A stretch of 44,019 nt of DNA from Ancalomicrobiaceae bacterium (GCA_031291595.1 JARLIU010000222.1:1-44019); one strand, 5' to 3'. Shown: positions 1-8,699, numbered from the stretch's first letter. Numbers and translations are program-made. Notes: generated by a model not told the origin, from the letters alone.

Positions 1-689
1 CTGACCACGTCGGGACTCATCTCATCGACGATCTCGCCGTTCGTCATGACATAGAGCCGGTCGCAGACCCTGACCGCCACATCGATCCGCTGCTCGACCA
101 GCAGCAGCGACGCGCCACGTTGCCTGAGCTCCAACAGTGCCTTGGCGACAAGGTCGACGGCGACCGGCGACAGCGCGATCGAAGGTTCGTCGAGCAGCAT
201 GATTTCGGGATCGCTCATCAGCATGCGGCCGATGGCGACCATCTGCTGCTCGCCGCCGCTCAGCGACGTCGACCGCCGCTTGCGATATTCCAACAGCTTG
301 GGGAACAGGCCGTAGACCGATGCCAGCAGTCGATCGACCCGCGGCCGGTCCCGACGCAGGTGCAAGGCGCCGAGCCGGAGGTTGTCCTCGACCGACAGGT
401 CGGAGAACAGGCGGCGGCCTTCCGGGGCGATCGCCGCAAGCCCTCTGGCGATGCGATGCGGCGGAAACGCCGAGACGTCGACACCGCGCACCCGGATCGA
501 GCCGCGCCGCTGCTTGACGAGGCCCATGATGGCGTTGAGCACCGTGGTCTTGCCGGCACCGTTCGGCCCCAACAGCGCAACGGCTTCCCCCTTGCCGACC
601 GTCATGCCGATATCGTGGATGACGTCGAAGCGTCCGTAGCCGGCGGACAGCGCGGAGATTTGCAGAGCGGGGCTGGTCATGTCGGTCAT
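1..689 (-). CDS. livF: LivF-type branched-chain ABC transporter ATPase (3' end cut by window edge)
   Basis: Cytoplasmic ATP-binding subunit of a HAAT-family (branched-chain amino acid type) importer; it would hydrolyse ATP together with the LivG domain encoded just upstream. The reading frame shows the Walker A motif GPNGAGKT at residues 41-48, the signature LSGGEQQ, and the Walker B stretch IMLLDEP. About 229 codons are visible and the family is about 235-240 residues, so only the last few residues are missing. The start is the ATG at 689, which overlaps the stop of the upstream LivMG gene (ATGA), indicating translational coupling in a livH-livMG-livF operon. HAAT transporters also import amides, aromatics and other acids, so the substrate need not be an amino acid. 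Longer frames on both strands here are shadows. Confidence 0.9.
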   Translation of the reverse strand, partial: MTDMTSPALQISALSAGYGRFDVIHDIGMTVGKGEAVALLGPNGAGKTTVLNAIMGLVKQRRGSIRVRGVDVSAFPPHRIARGLAAIAPEGRRLFSDLSVEDNLRLGALHLRRDRPRVDRLLASVYGLFPKLLEYRKRRSTSLSGGEQQMVAIGRMLMSDPEIMLLDEPSIALSPVAVDLVAKALLELRQRGASLLLVEQRIDVAVRVCDRLYVMTNGEIVDEMSPDVV

Positions 690-2578
690 TCGCCCAGGTA
701 CACCTGTCTGACGACGGGATGCGCACGGACTTCGTCGGCCGATCCCGTCAAGATGACTTCGCCGGCGTTCAACACCGTGACCCGATCGCACAGGGGAAAC
801 AGGAAGCGCGTCTGATGCTCGATGATGATCATCGTGACGCCCTGCGTCTTGAGATGGCTGAGGATGCGGGCGAGATGGTCGACTTCGCCCGCCGACAGGC
901 CGGTTGCCGGTTCGTCGAGGATGATGATGTCCGGACCCGCCACGCAGACCGACGCCAACTGGGTCAGCTGCTCGATGCCGTGCGGAACGTCGCCGATGCT
1001 GCTGTCGGCCCAGGCGGAAGCGCCGACCATGCCGAGGGTTTTCCGCGCTCTGTGCCGCATCCAGGCGCCGTCGCGCTGTGCCGACGGCAGCAATGGCCAG
1101 ATCGCGGCGCGCTCGGCGATCCGCGGCACGCGATCGAACAGGCCGACCAGCACATTTTCGCTGGTCGACAGTTCGCGCACCAGTTCCGCCGCCTGGAACG
1201 TGCGGCGCATGCCGAGTTTGGCGCGGTAGCTCGGTGGCAGTCCGTCGACCCTCTCGCCCTTGACCACAACCGCGCCCGCCAGGGGCTGCAGACGGCCGGC
1301 GATGACGTTGGCGAGCGTGCTCTTGCCCGACCCGTTCGGACCGATCAGGCCGTGAATGTGACCACGCTGCACTGCGAGATCGACGCCGCGCAGCACGCGC
1401 AGTCCGGTACCGTAGTTGAACTCGATGCCGCGACATTCGACGATGGGGCCTGGCGCGGCGTCGGCTTGCCAGCCCTCCCGCTGCACCGAGGGAGCAAAGA
1501 TGGCCGCGTCGGCGCCATTCTGCGCGGTAGCGACGAAGGCGTCCTCCTCCCGGGGATCGGCCTGGCGCGACGCTTTCCGGCGACCGGCGAAGCGGCGCTT
1601 CACGATGCCGACGATGCCTTCGGGAAACATCGTGACGGCGAGAATCGACAGGGCGCCGTAGATCATCTCCTGCAGCCACGGGTTGATATTGACGACACTC
1701 GGGAACATCGAGACGAAGGCCGCGCCGATCACCGGACCAAGCGTGGTATTGATGCCGCCGATCAGCACCATCACCAGAATGTTCAGCGACACCGCCCAGT
1801 CGAACTGACCGGGCGACACCACGCCGAGAAAGGAAAACAGCCATCCGGCGCCGCCGGCCATCATGGCGGACAGGCCGAACACGGCGACTTTCGCCAGCGA
1901 CGTCCGCACGCCGGCCGCCTCCGCGAAGTGCTCGGCGTCGCGGATCGACAGCAGCACCGGATAGAGCGGCGATTGGCGGATGTTCCACACCAGCGCGGTG
2001 CAGAGGAACAGCGCCAGCATCACGCACCAGACGATGGGCGTGCCCAGCGGTTCGAAGCCCGCCGGAAACGCGGGGAAGGCCGGGCCGAGCAAGCCCTGCA
2101 GTCCGCCGGTGATCTGCAGATCGGTCGCCAGCACCGTCAGTACCAGCGTGAAGATGAAGGTGGTGATGGCGAAATACAAGCCGCTGACCCTGAGCGAGAT
2201 GGCGCCGACCGCCATCCCGGCTGCCCCGCTGACGGCGAGCACGATCGGCAGCAGGGCGAAGACGTTCCAATCCAGCTGGTTGACGACGATGGTGGTGAGA
2301 TAGGCGCCGATGGCGAAGAAGCCGCCCTGGCCGAGCGAATAGAGGCCGAGCATGCCGGCGACGAGATCGAGGCTGATGGCGAGAATGCCGAACACCGCCG
2401 CTACCAGCACCAGGCTTTGCACGCCGAGATCGGCCTCGGCCACGGCAGCGGTCGCCGCGACGTAGGCCGCAACGCCGAGGAGGATGCCCCAGACTTGCAA
2501 CCGCATGCGAACCGGTCGCCCGGACGTGCTTGACGACATTGGGGTTTCCCCTGGAGCCAGACTGCGCTCTAGACTCAT
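686..2578 (-). CDS. LivM-LivG fusion: ABC permease fused to ATPase
   Basis: A 630-residue protein joining an inner-membrane permease of the LivM family (about residues 25-340, many hydrophobic segments) through a linker of some 50 residues to a LivG-type ATPase (about 390-630). The ATPase half has Walker A GPNGSGKS near residue 420 and Walker B DIIILDEPATGLS. Its signature region reads VPHGIEQLTQLA, clearly degenerate compared with the usual LSYGQQ/LSGGQ of LivG. The frame stays open far upstream, but that part overlaps livH in another frame. The ATG at 2578 overlaps the livH stop (ATGA) and gives a normal LivM N-terminus; a second ATG 13 codons later is also possible. The stop overlaps the livF start. 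LivM-LivG fusions are known in some bacteria. The degenerate signature suggests that LivF may supply the canonical site. Confidence 0.88.
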   Translation of the reverse strand: MSLERSLAPGETPMSSSTSGRPVRMRLQVWGILLGVAAYVAATAAVAEADLGVQSLVLVAAVFGILAISLDLVAGMLGLYSLGQGGFFAIGAYLTTIVVNQLDWNVFALLPIVLAVSGAAGMAVGAISLRVSGLYFAITTFIFTLVLTVLATDLQITGGLQGLLGPAFPAFPAGFEPLGTPIVWCVMLALFLCTALVWNIRQSPLYPVLLSIRDAEHFAEAAGVRTSLAKVAVFGLSAMMAGGAGWLFSFLGVVSPGQFDWAVSLNILVMVLIGGINTTLGPVIGAAFVSMFPSVVNINPWLQEMIYGALSILAVTMFPEGIVGIVKRRFAGRRKASRQADPREEDAFVATAQNGADAAIFAPSVQREGWQADAAPGPIVECRGIEFNYGTGLRVLRGVDLAVQRGHIHGLIGPNGSGKSTLANVIAGRLQPLAGAVVVKGERVDGLPPSYRAKLGMRRTFQAAELVRELSTSENVLVGLFDRVPRIAERAAIWPLLPSAQRDGAWMRHRARKTLGMVGASAWADSSIGDVPHGIEQLTQLASVCVAGPDIIILDEPATGLSAGEVDHLARILSHLKTQGVTMIIIEHQTRFLFPLCDRVTVLNAGEVILTGSADEVRAHPVVRQVYLGE

Positions 2579-3489
2579 CCGGCGCTCCTGGTGTTTTCGC
2601 CGGAGCGGCGCAAGATCCGGCCTGGTCGGAGCAGCGCCCCCGCGTTGAACAGACCTTTCGGCGAAATCAGCAGAATAACGGCCAGCACCGCGAAGGGGAA
2701 CCAGTCGGAGGCCTGCGAATTGATCATCGCATTGGCACCCTCGGCACAAATGCCGAGCAACAGTCCGCCGAACATGGCGGAGATGGGCTTCTCCGTGCCG
2801 CCGCCGATCATCATGGCAATGAAGCCGTAGGTGCCGAAGGTGTGGCCGAGATAGGGATTGGCGAAGGTGCTCGGCCCGATCAGCAGACCGGCGATCCCGG
2901 CGAACAATGCCGACACCGCGAACGCGACGAGGGCGACCAGCGTGGTGTTGATGCCGATCGCCGAAGCCATTTCGGGATCGGTTGCGGTCGCCATGCCCAA
3001 CTTGCCGAACAGCGTGTTGCGGCGCACCAGTTCGAAGCCGAGCGTGAGAACGGCGGCCGTGACGATCGCCAGCAGCTGTTGGCCGGTCAGGACCGCATCG
3101 AAGACGTGCAAGGAGACGTCCCGCAGCATGGGCGGAAATGCCTGCGACGTCGGACCCCAGATATAGGCCGCGGCGTTTTCGACGATCACGGCGAAACCCA
3201 GCGTGCTGACCAGCCAGCCGAAGCCGAGCCGATTGGCGGCGAGAATCGGCCTGACGGCGATGAGATAGGAGAGGAGCCCGATGATGCACGAACAGGCCAG
3301 CCCGACCCCGGCGGCAGCCCATGTCGGCCAACCGGAAGCGAACAGCTCGGCCGTTACCATGGCCGTCACCATCATCAACTGCCCCTCAGCGAAATTGATG
3401 ATGCGGGTGACGTAGAACGTAATGGCGAGCGCCATCCCGATGAGGCCGTAGATCGACCCGATTGCCACACCGCTGACCAGAAACTGCAT
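2575..3489 (-). CDS. livH: LivH-type branched-chain ABC transporter permease
   Basis: Integral membrane permease of the HAAT importer, 304 residues, with the characteristic N-terminus GVAIGSIYGLIGMALAI and about eight hydrophobic stretches. It pairs with the LivM half of the fusion to form the translocation path. I chose the ATG at 3489; a GTG sits directly before it at 3492. A purine-rich GGGA lies a few bases upstream. It is the first gene of the minus-strand operon livH-livMG-livF, with its stop overlapping the livMG start. Its promoter region holds two copies of a repeated palindromic motif (3577-3587 and 3624-3634) and is shared with the divergent binding-protein gene. Confidence 0.9.
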   Translation of the reverse strand: MQFLVSGVAIGSIYGLIGMALAITFYVTRIINFAEGQLMMVTAMVTAELFASGWPTWAAAGVGLACSCIIGLLSYLIAVRPILAANRLGFGWLVSTLGFAVIVENAAAYIWGPTSQAFPPMLRDVSLHVFDAVLTGQQLLAIVTAAVLTLGFELVRRNTLFGKLGMATATDPEMASAIGINTTLVALVAFAVSALFAGIAGLLIGPSTFANPYLGHTFGTYGFIAMMIGGGTEKPISAMFGGLLLGICAEGANAMINSQASDWFPFAVLAVILLISPKGLFNAGALLRPGRILRRSGENTRSAG

Positions 3490-3576
3490 CACGTCCCGTG
3501 TCCCTCCCTCTGGCCTACGTTCATTGACGGAAACGTAGTCGGAAGCCGGGGACCGGCAATAGCCGATTAGTGCGGC

Positions 3577-3587
3577 ATAACAGCTAT
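3577..3587. promoter_or_regulatory. Candidate operator ATAACAGCTAT, copy 1
   Basis: ATAACAGCTAT is an imperfect inverted repeat (ATA-n-C-n-G-n-TAT) of the T-N-A type bound by LysR regulators. It lies 88 bp upstream of the livH ATG. The same 11-mer, always preceded by C, recurs at 3624 and 13514, upstream of genes of the same apparent pathway. The regulator encoded at 7758-8699 is the obvious candidate to bind it, which is inference. Confidence 0.6.
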
Positions 3588-3623
3588 ATGAAGTATAGCG
3601 AATTGGAGGCCGCCGCCGCCGAC

Positions 3624-3634
3624 ATAACAGCTAT
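3624..3634. promoter_or_regulatory. Candidate operator ATAACAGCTAT, copy 2
   Basis: Identical to the copy at 3577 and in the same orientation, 47 bp away start to start (about 4.5 helical turns). Paired sites in one control region are typical of LysR-family recognition and activation sites. Confidence 0.6.
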
Positions 3635-4017
3635 TAGAACAGCGACACAGGCGGCCAGGGAAGCAGTTCGGGGCGCTGCGACACAGCTGCTGAGAGCCGC
3701 GCGTGGCACCGCGAAACCGCGCAGAGGGCGCCCCGGTCAGCCCGCCGGATATACGTGTTTTGTCATAGGCCTAGCGGCTGCCAAGCCGGTCCGGCGGCAG
3801 GCCGACCCAGGCTGTCGAACCTGCTGTTCCGGCATGGCAAAGGATGGTCAAACCGGGCTGTCGCCGGCAACGCGCCGGCGCTTGCGGACGCTTTGACAAG
3901 GTCCTCGAACTGAGCGAGCAACTTCAGAAGCCGAGCGGCCTTTTCAACCAGGCGAACCAACAGCTCTTGGAAGATCGCTTTGAGCCAATCGATAGTCTTA
4001 GGGAGGAACGCGATCCA

Positions 4018-5187
4018 ATGAAGACCGTCATCGCGACTACTGTCGCACTCGCTGCAACGGCGCTTTCGGGCCTCGTGACCGAGACCTACGCGGCCGGGAC
4101 CGAGCCGTATCTCGTCGGCCTGATCGCCGGCACGACGGGGGCCTACGGCTCGACCGGCATCGCCACCGTCAACGGCGCCCAGATGGCCGTCGACAAGGTC
4201 AACGCCGCCGGCGGCGTCGAGGGCCATCCGCTGAAGCTCGACGCCCACAACGACGACGCATCGGCAACCATCTCGGGCCAGCTGTACGAGAAGCTCATCG
4301 CCGCTGGCGCCATCGCCATTGCCGGCTCGCCTGACACCGGGCCGGTGACCGCGCAATTGGCCATGCGCCACAAGTTCCCGACGATCGGCGTAGTCGACGA
4401 CGGCGGTCTCACGGTCAATCCCGAGGGACCGACCAGCCCGCCCAACCCCTGGGTATTCGACTTCGGCCTCAATACGTTCGCCTGGGGCGAGAAGATCGGC
4501 GAATACGCGCTGAAGCATTGTCCGGATGGACTTGCCGTGCTGCACGACCCGTCGACCTACGGACAGGGCGGTCTCTACGGCATCAAGCTCGCCTACGACA
4601 AGGCCGGCAAGAAGATCGCCATCGATCACACCATCACCGAGAACTGGTCCACCGGCGCCACCACCGGCTTGATGCCCGAAGTCAATGCGATCAAGGCGGC
4701 CGGGATCAAGTGCGTCGACGTGTGGCTGACACCGCAGGATCAGGCGGCGTTCGTGCAGGATCTCAAATCGGTCGGCTATGAGGCGACCGTGTTCGGCAAC
4801 GACGAAACCAATGCCGACGACACGTTCTCCAAGCTCGCCGGCGATATCGCCAACGGCACCATCAGCGCCGTGCTCACTTCCGACCTCCACCCGAGCCCGG
4901 AGCTGGCGGCGTTCCGGGAAGAATACCAGAAGAAGTTCAACGTCGAGGCGACGCCCTTCGCCGAGACCAGCTACGACAGCATCATGATGCTGGCGCAGGT
5001 GATCAAGGAGGTGAAATCGACCAAGCCCGTCGACCTGCAGAAGGGCTTCAACAAGGTGCAAGGCTTCAAGGGCATCACCGGCGACCTCGGCTTCACCGAA
5101 AAGAATCACATCACCATCAATGCCGCGCAGCTGACGCTGGTCAAATACGACGCGGCGAGCAAGCAATGGGTAGAGGTCAAGGACTGA
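4018..5187 (+). CDS. HAAT-family periplasmic substrate-binding protein
   Basis: A 389-residue periplasmic receptor of the Leu/Ile/Val-binding type (Peripla_BP_6), expected to deliver substrate to LivH/LivMG. It has a signal peptide (MKTVIATTVALAATALSG, cleavage probably after TYA near residue 25). The start of the mature domain reads LVGLIAGTTGAYGSTG, followed by NGAQMAVDKVNAAGG, the classic first lobe of these proteins. The start was set at the ATG at 4018 because GGAGG precedes it and the signal peptide begins there, although the frame is open further upstream. It is divergent from livH, with shared control. The ligand cannot be told from sequence; enzymes downstream suggest an organic acid, ester or lactone rather than a simple amino acid. 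Confidence 0.9.
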   Translation: MKTVIATTVALAATALSGLVTETYAAGTEPYLVGLIAGTTGAYGSTGIATVNGAQMAVDKVNAAGGVEGHPLKLDAHNDDASATISGQLYEKLIAAGAIAIAGSPDTGPVTAQLAMRHKFPTIGVVDDGGLTVNPEGPTSPPNPWVFDFGLNTFAWGEKIGEYALKHCPDGLAVLHDPSTYGQGGLYGIKLAYDKAGKKIAIDHTITENWSTGATTGLMPEVNAIKAAGIKCVDVWLTPQDQAAFVQDLKSVGYEATVFGNDETNADDTFSKLAGDIANGTISAVLTSDLHPSPELAAFREEYQKKFNVEATPFAETSYDSIMMLAQVIKEVKSTKPVDLQKGFNKVQGFKGITGDLGFTEKNHITINAAQLTLVKYDAASKQWVEVKD

Positions 5188-5227
5188 GACCAACAGCCCT
5201 TCCATTCGATCCATCCGCCAAGTTGCC

Positions 5228-5357
5228 GTGTCATCCCGGCGAAAGCCGGGATCCAATACCGGCGCAGCGGGCAAGTCGGTGCGGAGAGACAGAGCCCTTT
5301 CCGGCGGTCCTGCCGTGCGGAAGGGGCAATGGATCCCGGCTTTCGCCGGGATGACAC
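5228..5357. repeat. 130-bp inverted-repeat element with GNRA-capped palindromic arms
   Basis: Two 28-bp arms (5228-5255 and 5330-5357) are inverted copies of each other. Each arm is itself a hairpin: ATCCCGGC, GAAA loop, GCCGGGAT. About 74 bp of unrelated sequence lies between. It sits between convergent genes (binding protein ending at 5187, hydrolase ending at 5489), where it could stop transcription from both sides. Translating it gives the familiar junk peptides VIPAKAGI and LDPGFRRDD seen in many genomes. It is therefore a dispersed REP/MITE-like element and not a gene. The rest of 5188-5488 holds nothing I recognise. Confidence 0.85.
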
Positions 5358-5488
5358 CGATTGTGGCGAGATCAGTCAGAGGTCGGAGCCGCCAGCATAA
5401 GCTTGTGAAAGAGCAATGCTCCAGTTCCAAGCGCAGAGTCAGGCTGGCGGTGGCCCTCCGCCAATGGCTTGTGAGCGCCCTACGCAAC

Positions 5489-6304
5489 TTAGCCGCGCGG
5501 TTTGGGTGACACATCGAGCCGCACCGCGATGCCCTCGAGGTCCGGGCGGGCCGGCGGATACAGCTGCATGACCAGCGGATCGTGGCCCGGGACGATGTGG
5601 TCGGGGCTGGGTGCCGCGGCTCGCAATTTGGCATAGCCCTCCAGGGTATCGCCGACGTGGAACGTCGTGGTGAACGGCCGGCCGCTGTCCATGTTCTCGT
5701 AGTAATGCGTGACGTCCGATGCCAGCACGACCCAGCCCCGGGCGGTATGCACGCTGACGAACTGCAGCCCGGCGGAATGGCCGCCTGCCAGATGCAGGCG
5801 CAGGCCGGGTGCGAGTTCGGTGTCACCGGCGTGGAACACCACCCGCCCGCGAAAATTCAGCCGCACCATACCAACGACGTCTTCGACCTCGAACGCATGC
5901 GACAGGAAGGGGTGCCGCATGTACTTGCCTGTCGCATAGGCGAGTTCGGGCTCCTGCAAATGGAATTGCGCTCGCGCGAAGCGGTCGAAATTGCCGACGT
6001 GATCGTAGTGCAGATGCGTCAGGATGACGTCTTCCACCTCGGCGGCGTCGATGCCGAACAGCGCCAGTGCCTCGACCGGATTGCGCAGATAGGTGCGGTT
6101 GCGCGCCGCGGCGACTTCCGCGGTGAAACCGCAATCGATGACGAAACGCCGGCCGCCGCCGACGACCAGCCAGCAGAAATAATCCATCGGCATCGGCCCG
6201 TCGTGCGGGTCGCCACCGATGAAGTTGTCCCGTCGCCGGCCGTCGCGCGTCGCATAGCGGATGGCGTAGGCCTCGTAGAGTGGAAGGCCCGCATCCTCAG
6301 CCAT
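5489..6304 (-). CDS. Metallo-beta-lactamase-fold hydrolase, AHL-lactonase-like (hydrolase 1)
   Basis: A 271-residue cytoplasmic zinc hydrolase with the HxHxDH motif as HLHYDH at residues 97-102. Further metal ligands are plausible in GGHSAG, LASDVTHY and VPGHDP. This pattern is that of the N-acyl-homoserine-lactonase (AttM/AiiB) branch of the fold, whose members open lactones or cleave esters. Its ATG at 6304 overlaps the end of the MmgE/PrpD gene by 8 bases, so the two are translated as a pair. A quorum-quenching role is possible. However, it is embedded in a catabolic cluster with two more such hydrolases, which makes hydrolysis of a pathway lactone or ester more likely. No signal peptide is seen. 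Confidence 0.85.
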   Translation of the reverse strand: MAEDAGLPLYEAYAIRYATRDGRRRDNFIGGDPHDGPMPMDYFCWLVVGGGRRFVIDCGFTAEVAAARNRTYLRNPVEALALFGIDAAEVEDVILTHLHYDHVGNFDRFARAQFHLQEPELAYATGKYMRHPFLSHAFEVEDVVGMVRLNFRGRVVFHAGDTELAPGLRLHLAGGHSAGLQFVSVHTARGWVVLASDVTHYYENMDSGRPFTTTFHVGDTLEGYAKLRAAAPSPDHIVPGHDPLVMQLYPPARPDLEGIAVRLDVSPKPRG

Positions 6305-7694
6305 GGCGCGGCGCCGCCGTCATGCGCATCAGGGCGCCGATGTCGTCGCAATGGTCGAGATCGTCGACCGCCGCTTCGAGCGCCTTGGCCGCGTCGGCAC
6401 CGATCGTCGCCGCAGCGGCGAGATGGAAGCGCCGGCGGATGAGGCCGATATCGGCGGGGACGACATCCGGCAATGTCCGCGACACGACGCGCCCGTCGCT
6501 CAAATGGACCGTCACTTCGGCCCCCTGCCTGGCCGGAAAGGCTTCGGTGAATTCCGAACGCGCCTCGACCTTCACCTTGGCGGCAAGCGCCATCAGCGCA
6601 GCCTCGTCCAGGCGCCGGTAGCTGGTTTCGTCGACCGAGCCGTTGAGGAGCGCCGCCGCGACCGCGTACTGAATGCTCATCTTGGCTTGCAGCACGCGGG
6701 CGAATGGCCCGGCGTGATCGCAGCCGGGGTAGGCTTGCGCGGCGCGGGAGACGCCGACCTCGACCGAACGGATCTCGCCCGGCGCGATGCGCTGTTCCCG
6801 GACGAGGGCGATTGCCGCAAGGCAGGGCGTCTGGGCGAAGTTGCACACCGGGACCGGCTTGAAGAACACCGACAGGATTTCCGCAGCGCCGTCGAACAGC
6901 GGCACGTCGGGAGCTGCACGGTCGGGACGATAGGCCGGCAGCAATCCGGCCTCGCCATCGAGCGCCCGTGCCGAGCCATGTGCCCCGAGGCTTGCCAGTC
7001 GCGCCGCCGTCAGGCCGTTGCGCGCCGCCAGACCCGCCTCGAAGAACATCTCGTCGGCACCGGTGTGCGGCCACTGGTTCAGTCCGCCGACCATATTGGC
7101 CGCCAGCGACAGCGCGCTCGCCGTCTCGTCCTCGCCGAGGCCCAGCAGATGGCTGCAGGCTGCGGCGGAGGCCAGGGGCCCGGTAAATCCCGTCGGCCGG
7201 AACGAGCGGGCGAATTCCGGGGTCACCAGCGCCCGACCGATGCGCCCGCCGACTTCGTAGCCGACGATCGCCGCCGCGATGAAGCGCGGCCCGTCCACCT
7301 TCTCGCCCTGCGCCAGCGCCAGAAGCGGCGGCAACACGACGATGCCGAGATGGCTGACGCTGCCGGTGTGCATGTCTTCCCGCACCAGACCGTGCCCGGC
7401 AACGCTGTTGGCAAAGGCCGCGTCGGCGGCCGGCGCCTCGATCGCGGTTCCGACGATCGTGCACGGGCCGGCACCCGGAGACGCCAAGGCGGCAGCCTGC
7501 CGCGCCCATGGCAGCGAATGCGCTTCGAACGCACAGGCGAAGAAGTCGATGAGACAGATCTTCAGCTTGTCGCCGGCTTGGGCAGCGATATCGGCTTGAG
7601 ACAAGCCGACGATCCCTGCGGCAAGCCGGGCAGCGAGCGGGATCTGCTGTTTGTTGGACGGTTCCGCTGGCGCGGTCGACAGAGCGCTGGACAT
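6297..7694 (-). CDS. MmgE/PrpD family dehydratase or isomerase
   Basis: A 465-residue member of the family that includes 2-methylcitrate dehydratase, cis-aconitate decarboxylase and several epimerases or isomerases of small polycarboxylates. Family hallmarks seen are LIDFFACAFEAH near the N-terminus, NSVAGHGLVREDMHTGSVSH around residues 90-110 (where family members carry DYDDTH-like residues), and the C-terminal helical domain. The start was set at the ATG at 7694 because GGGAGG lies 5 bases before it; an in-frame GTG two codons upstream would have no room for a ribosome site. It lies 63 bp downstream of the LysR gene on the same strand and overlaps hydrolase 1. The true substrate is unknown: many family members outside propionate metabolism have never been characterised. 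Confidence 0.87.
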   Translation of the reverse strand: MSSALSTAPAEPSNKQQIPLAARLAAGIVGLSQADIAAQAGDKLKICLIDFFACAFEAHSLPWARQAAALASPGAGPCTIVGTAIEAPAADAAFANSVAGHGLVREDMHTGSVSHLGIVVLPPLLALAQGEKVDGPRFIAAAIVGYEVGGRIGRALVTPEFARSFRPTGFTGPLASAAACSHLLGLGEDETASALSLAANMVGGLNQWPHTGADEMFFEAGLAARNGLTAARLASLGAHGSARALDGEAGLLPAYRPDRAAPDVPLFDGAAEILSVFFKPVPVCNFAQTPCLAAIALVREQRIAPGEIRSVEVGVSRAAQAYPGCDHAGPFARVLQAKMSIQYAVAAALLNGSVDETSYRRLDEAALMALAAKVKVEARSEFTEAFPARQGAEVTVHLSDGRVVSRTLPDVVPADIGLIRRRFHLAAAATIGADAAKALEAAVDDLDHCDDIGALMRMTAAPRHG

Positions 7695-7757
7695 CGACAC
7701 CTCCCAATTCGAGCTTTGTGAGTTGTTCCCGCCTTCGACCCAAATCGGGCGAGCGGG

Positions 7758-8699
7758 TTACCTTGCCGGCACTGCCGGCTCCGGCACGCGGTGGTGGTCG
7801 CTGCGCAACAGCGACTGGACCTCGTCACGGATCAGCCGCGCGACCAGCCTTGTGCCGACGCTCATCGGACGCTGCGTGGACGTGGCCAGCAGCAGTTCGC
7901 GCTTGAGGGTCGGATTGGCGAGCGACCAGCTGCGAATGCGTCCGGCGTTGAGGAGGTGCCGCACGGCGCCCTCGGACAGCACGGTATAGCCGAGACCGCG
8001 CTCGACCAGACTGAGCGTCGACGGCATGGCGTCGACCTCCAGCACGACGTTGGCCGTCACTCCGAGCCGTTCGAGTTCGTTGTCGAGCAACACTCTGAGA
8101 CCGTGCGGCCGCCCCGGCAGGATCATCGGCAGTTCGGCCAAACGCTTGGCGTCGACGCTGTGGCCGCCGAGCCCCTCGGGATCGTCGACGGCTCCGAGCA
8201 GGATCAGTTCGTCGGAGAGCAGCGGTTCCGTCGCCAGGCTGGACAGTCGCGGCCCCTGGTAGACGATGCCGATATCGATGCGGCCCGTCGACAGCCACTC
8301 CGCCACGTGGCCGCTGAACCCTTCCGCCAGATGTAAGAGGATGCCCGGGAAGGCCTCGCGGCAGCGCAGCACCAGCGGACCGGTCAGCACCCAGCCGATC
8401 GACGGCGGCATGGCGATGGCGACGCGTCCTTGCGGCACCGCCCTGAGCGAGCCGATTTCCGATTTCGCCTTGCCGACGAGATTGACGACATTCTGAGCGT
8501 AGTTTTCCAAGAGCTTGCCGGCTTCGGACAGCACAACGCCGCGGCCGTTGCGGTACAGCAGTTCGACGCCGAGCTCGGATTCCAGCAGCTTGATCTGTCG
8601 GCTGAGAATGGGCTGCGCCACGGACAACCGCACCGCCGCCTTCGAGAAACTCCCTGACTCGGCGACCCCCAGAAAGTAGCTGAGCTGCTTCAAATCCAT
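7758..8699 (-). CDS. LysR-family transcriptional regulator
   Basis: A 313-residue regulator with an N-terminal winged helix-turn-helix (MDLKQLSYFLGVAESGSF, then SVAQPILSRQIKLLE) followed by a LysR substrate-binding domain of about 220 residues. The start at 8699 gives the standard LysR N-terminus; a longer form from 8765 is possible but adds an atypical 22-residue extension. It lies between two groups of enzymes transcribed the same way, so it does not show the common divergent arrangement with a target gene. The repeated ATAACAGCTAT element found at three promoters of this region is of LysR-box type. I infer that this protein activates the dispersed units in response to the substrate or an intermediate. 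Confidence 0.92.
   Translation of the reverse strand: MDLKQLSYFLGVAESGSFSKAAVRLSVAQPILSRQIKLLESELGVELLYRNGRGVVLSEAGKLLENYAQNVVNLVGKAKSEIGSLRAVPQGRVAIAMPPSIGWVLTGPLVLRCREAFPGILLHLAEGFSGHVAEWLSTGRIDIGIVYQGPRLSSLATEPLLSDELILLGAVDDPEGLGGHSVDAKRLAELPMILPGRPHGLRVLLDNELERLGVTANVVLEVDAMPSTLSLVERGLGYTVLSEGAVRHLLNAGRIRSWSLANPTLKRELLLATSTQRPMSVGTRLVARLIRDEVQSLLRSDHHRVPEPAVPAR

Larger units (their letters stand above)
3493..4017. promoter_or_regulatory. Divergent intergenic region between livH and its binding protein
   Basis: A 525-bp stretch with no convincing gene. The half near livH is relatively AT-rich and carries two identical CATAACAGCTAT elements, listed separately. The half near the binding-protein gene has a TTGACA at 3893-3898 but no clear -10, and GGAGG just before the ATG at 4018. 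Both transcription units probably start here. Confidence 0.6.

Noticed and set aside
719-2533. 604-codon open frame on the plus strand opposite livMG
   Set aside because: Antisense shadow of a high-GC gene; its residues are mostly Asp, Arg, Gly and His with no domain, while the minus strand encodes clear LivM and LivG domains.
686-3331. One 881-residue protein covering livH, livM and livG
   Set aside because: The first 250 residues are an out-of-frame reading of livH; a proper start with ATGA overlap exists at 2578.
3893-3898. TTGACA as the promoter of the binding-protein gene at 4018
   Set aside because: No acceptable -10 hexamer at 16-18 bases; could be chance.
5106-5509. Small proteins translated across 5228-5357
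   Set aside because: They are translations of the palindromic repeat (VIPAKAGI and LDPGFRRDD-type peptides) and not genes.
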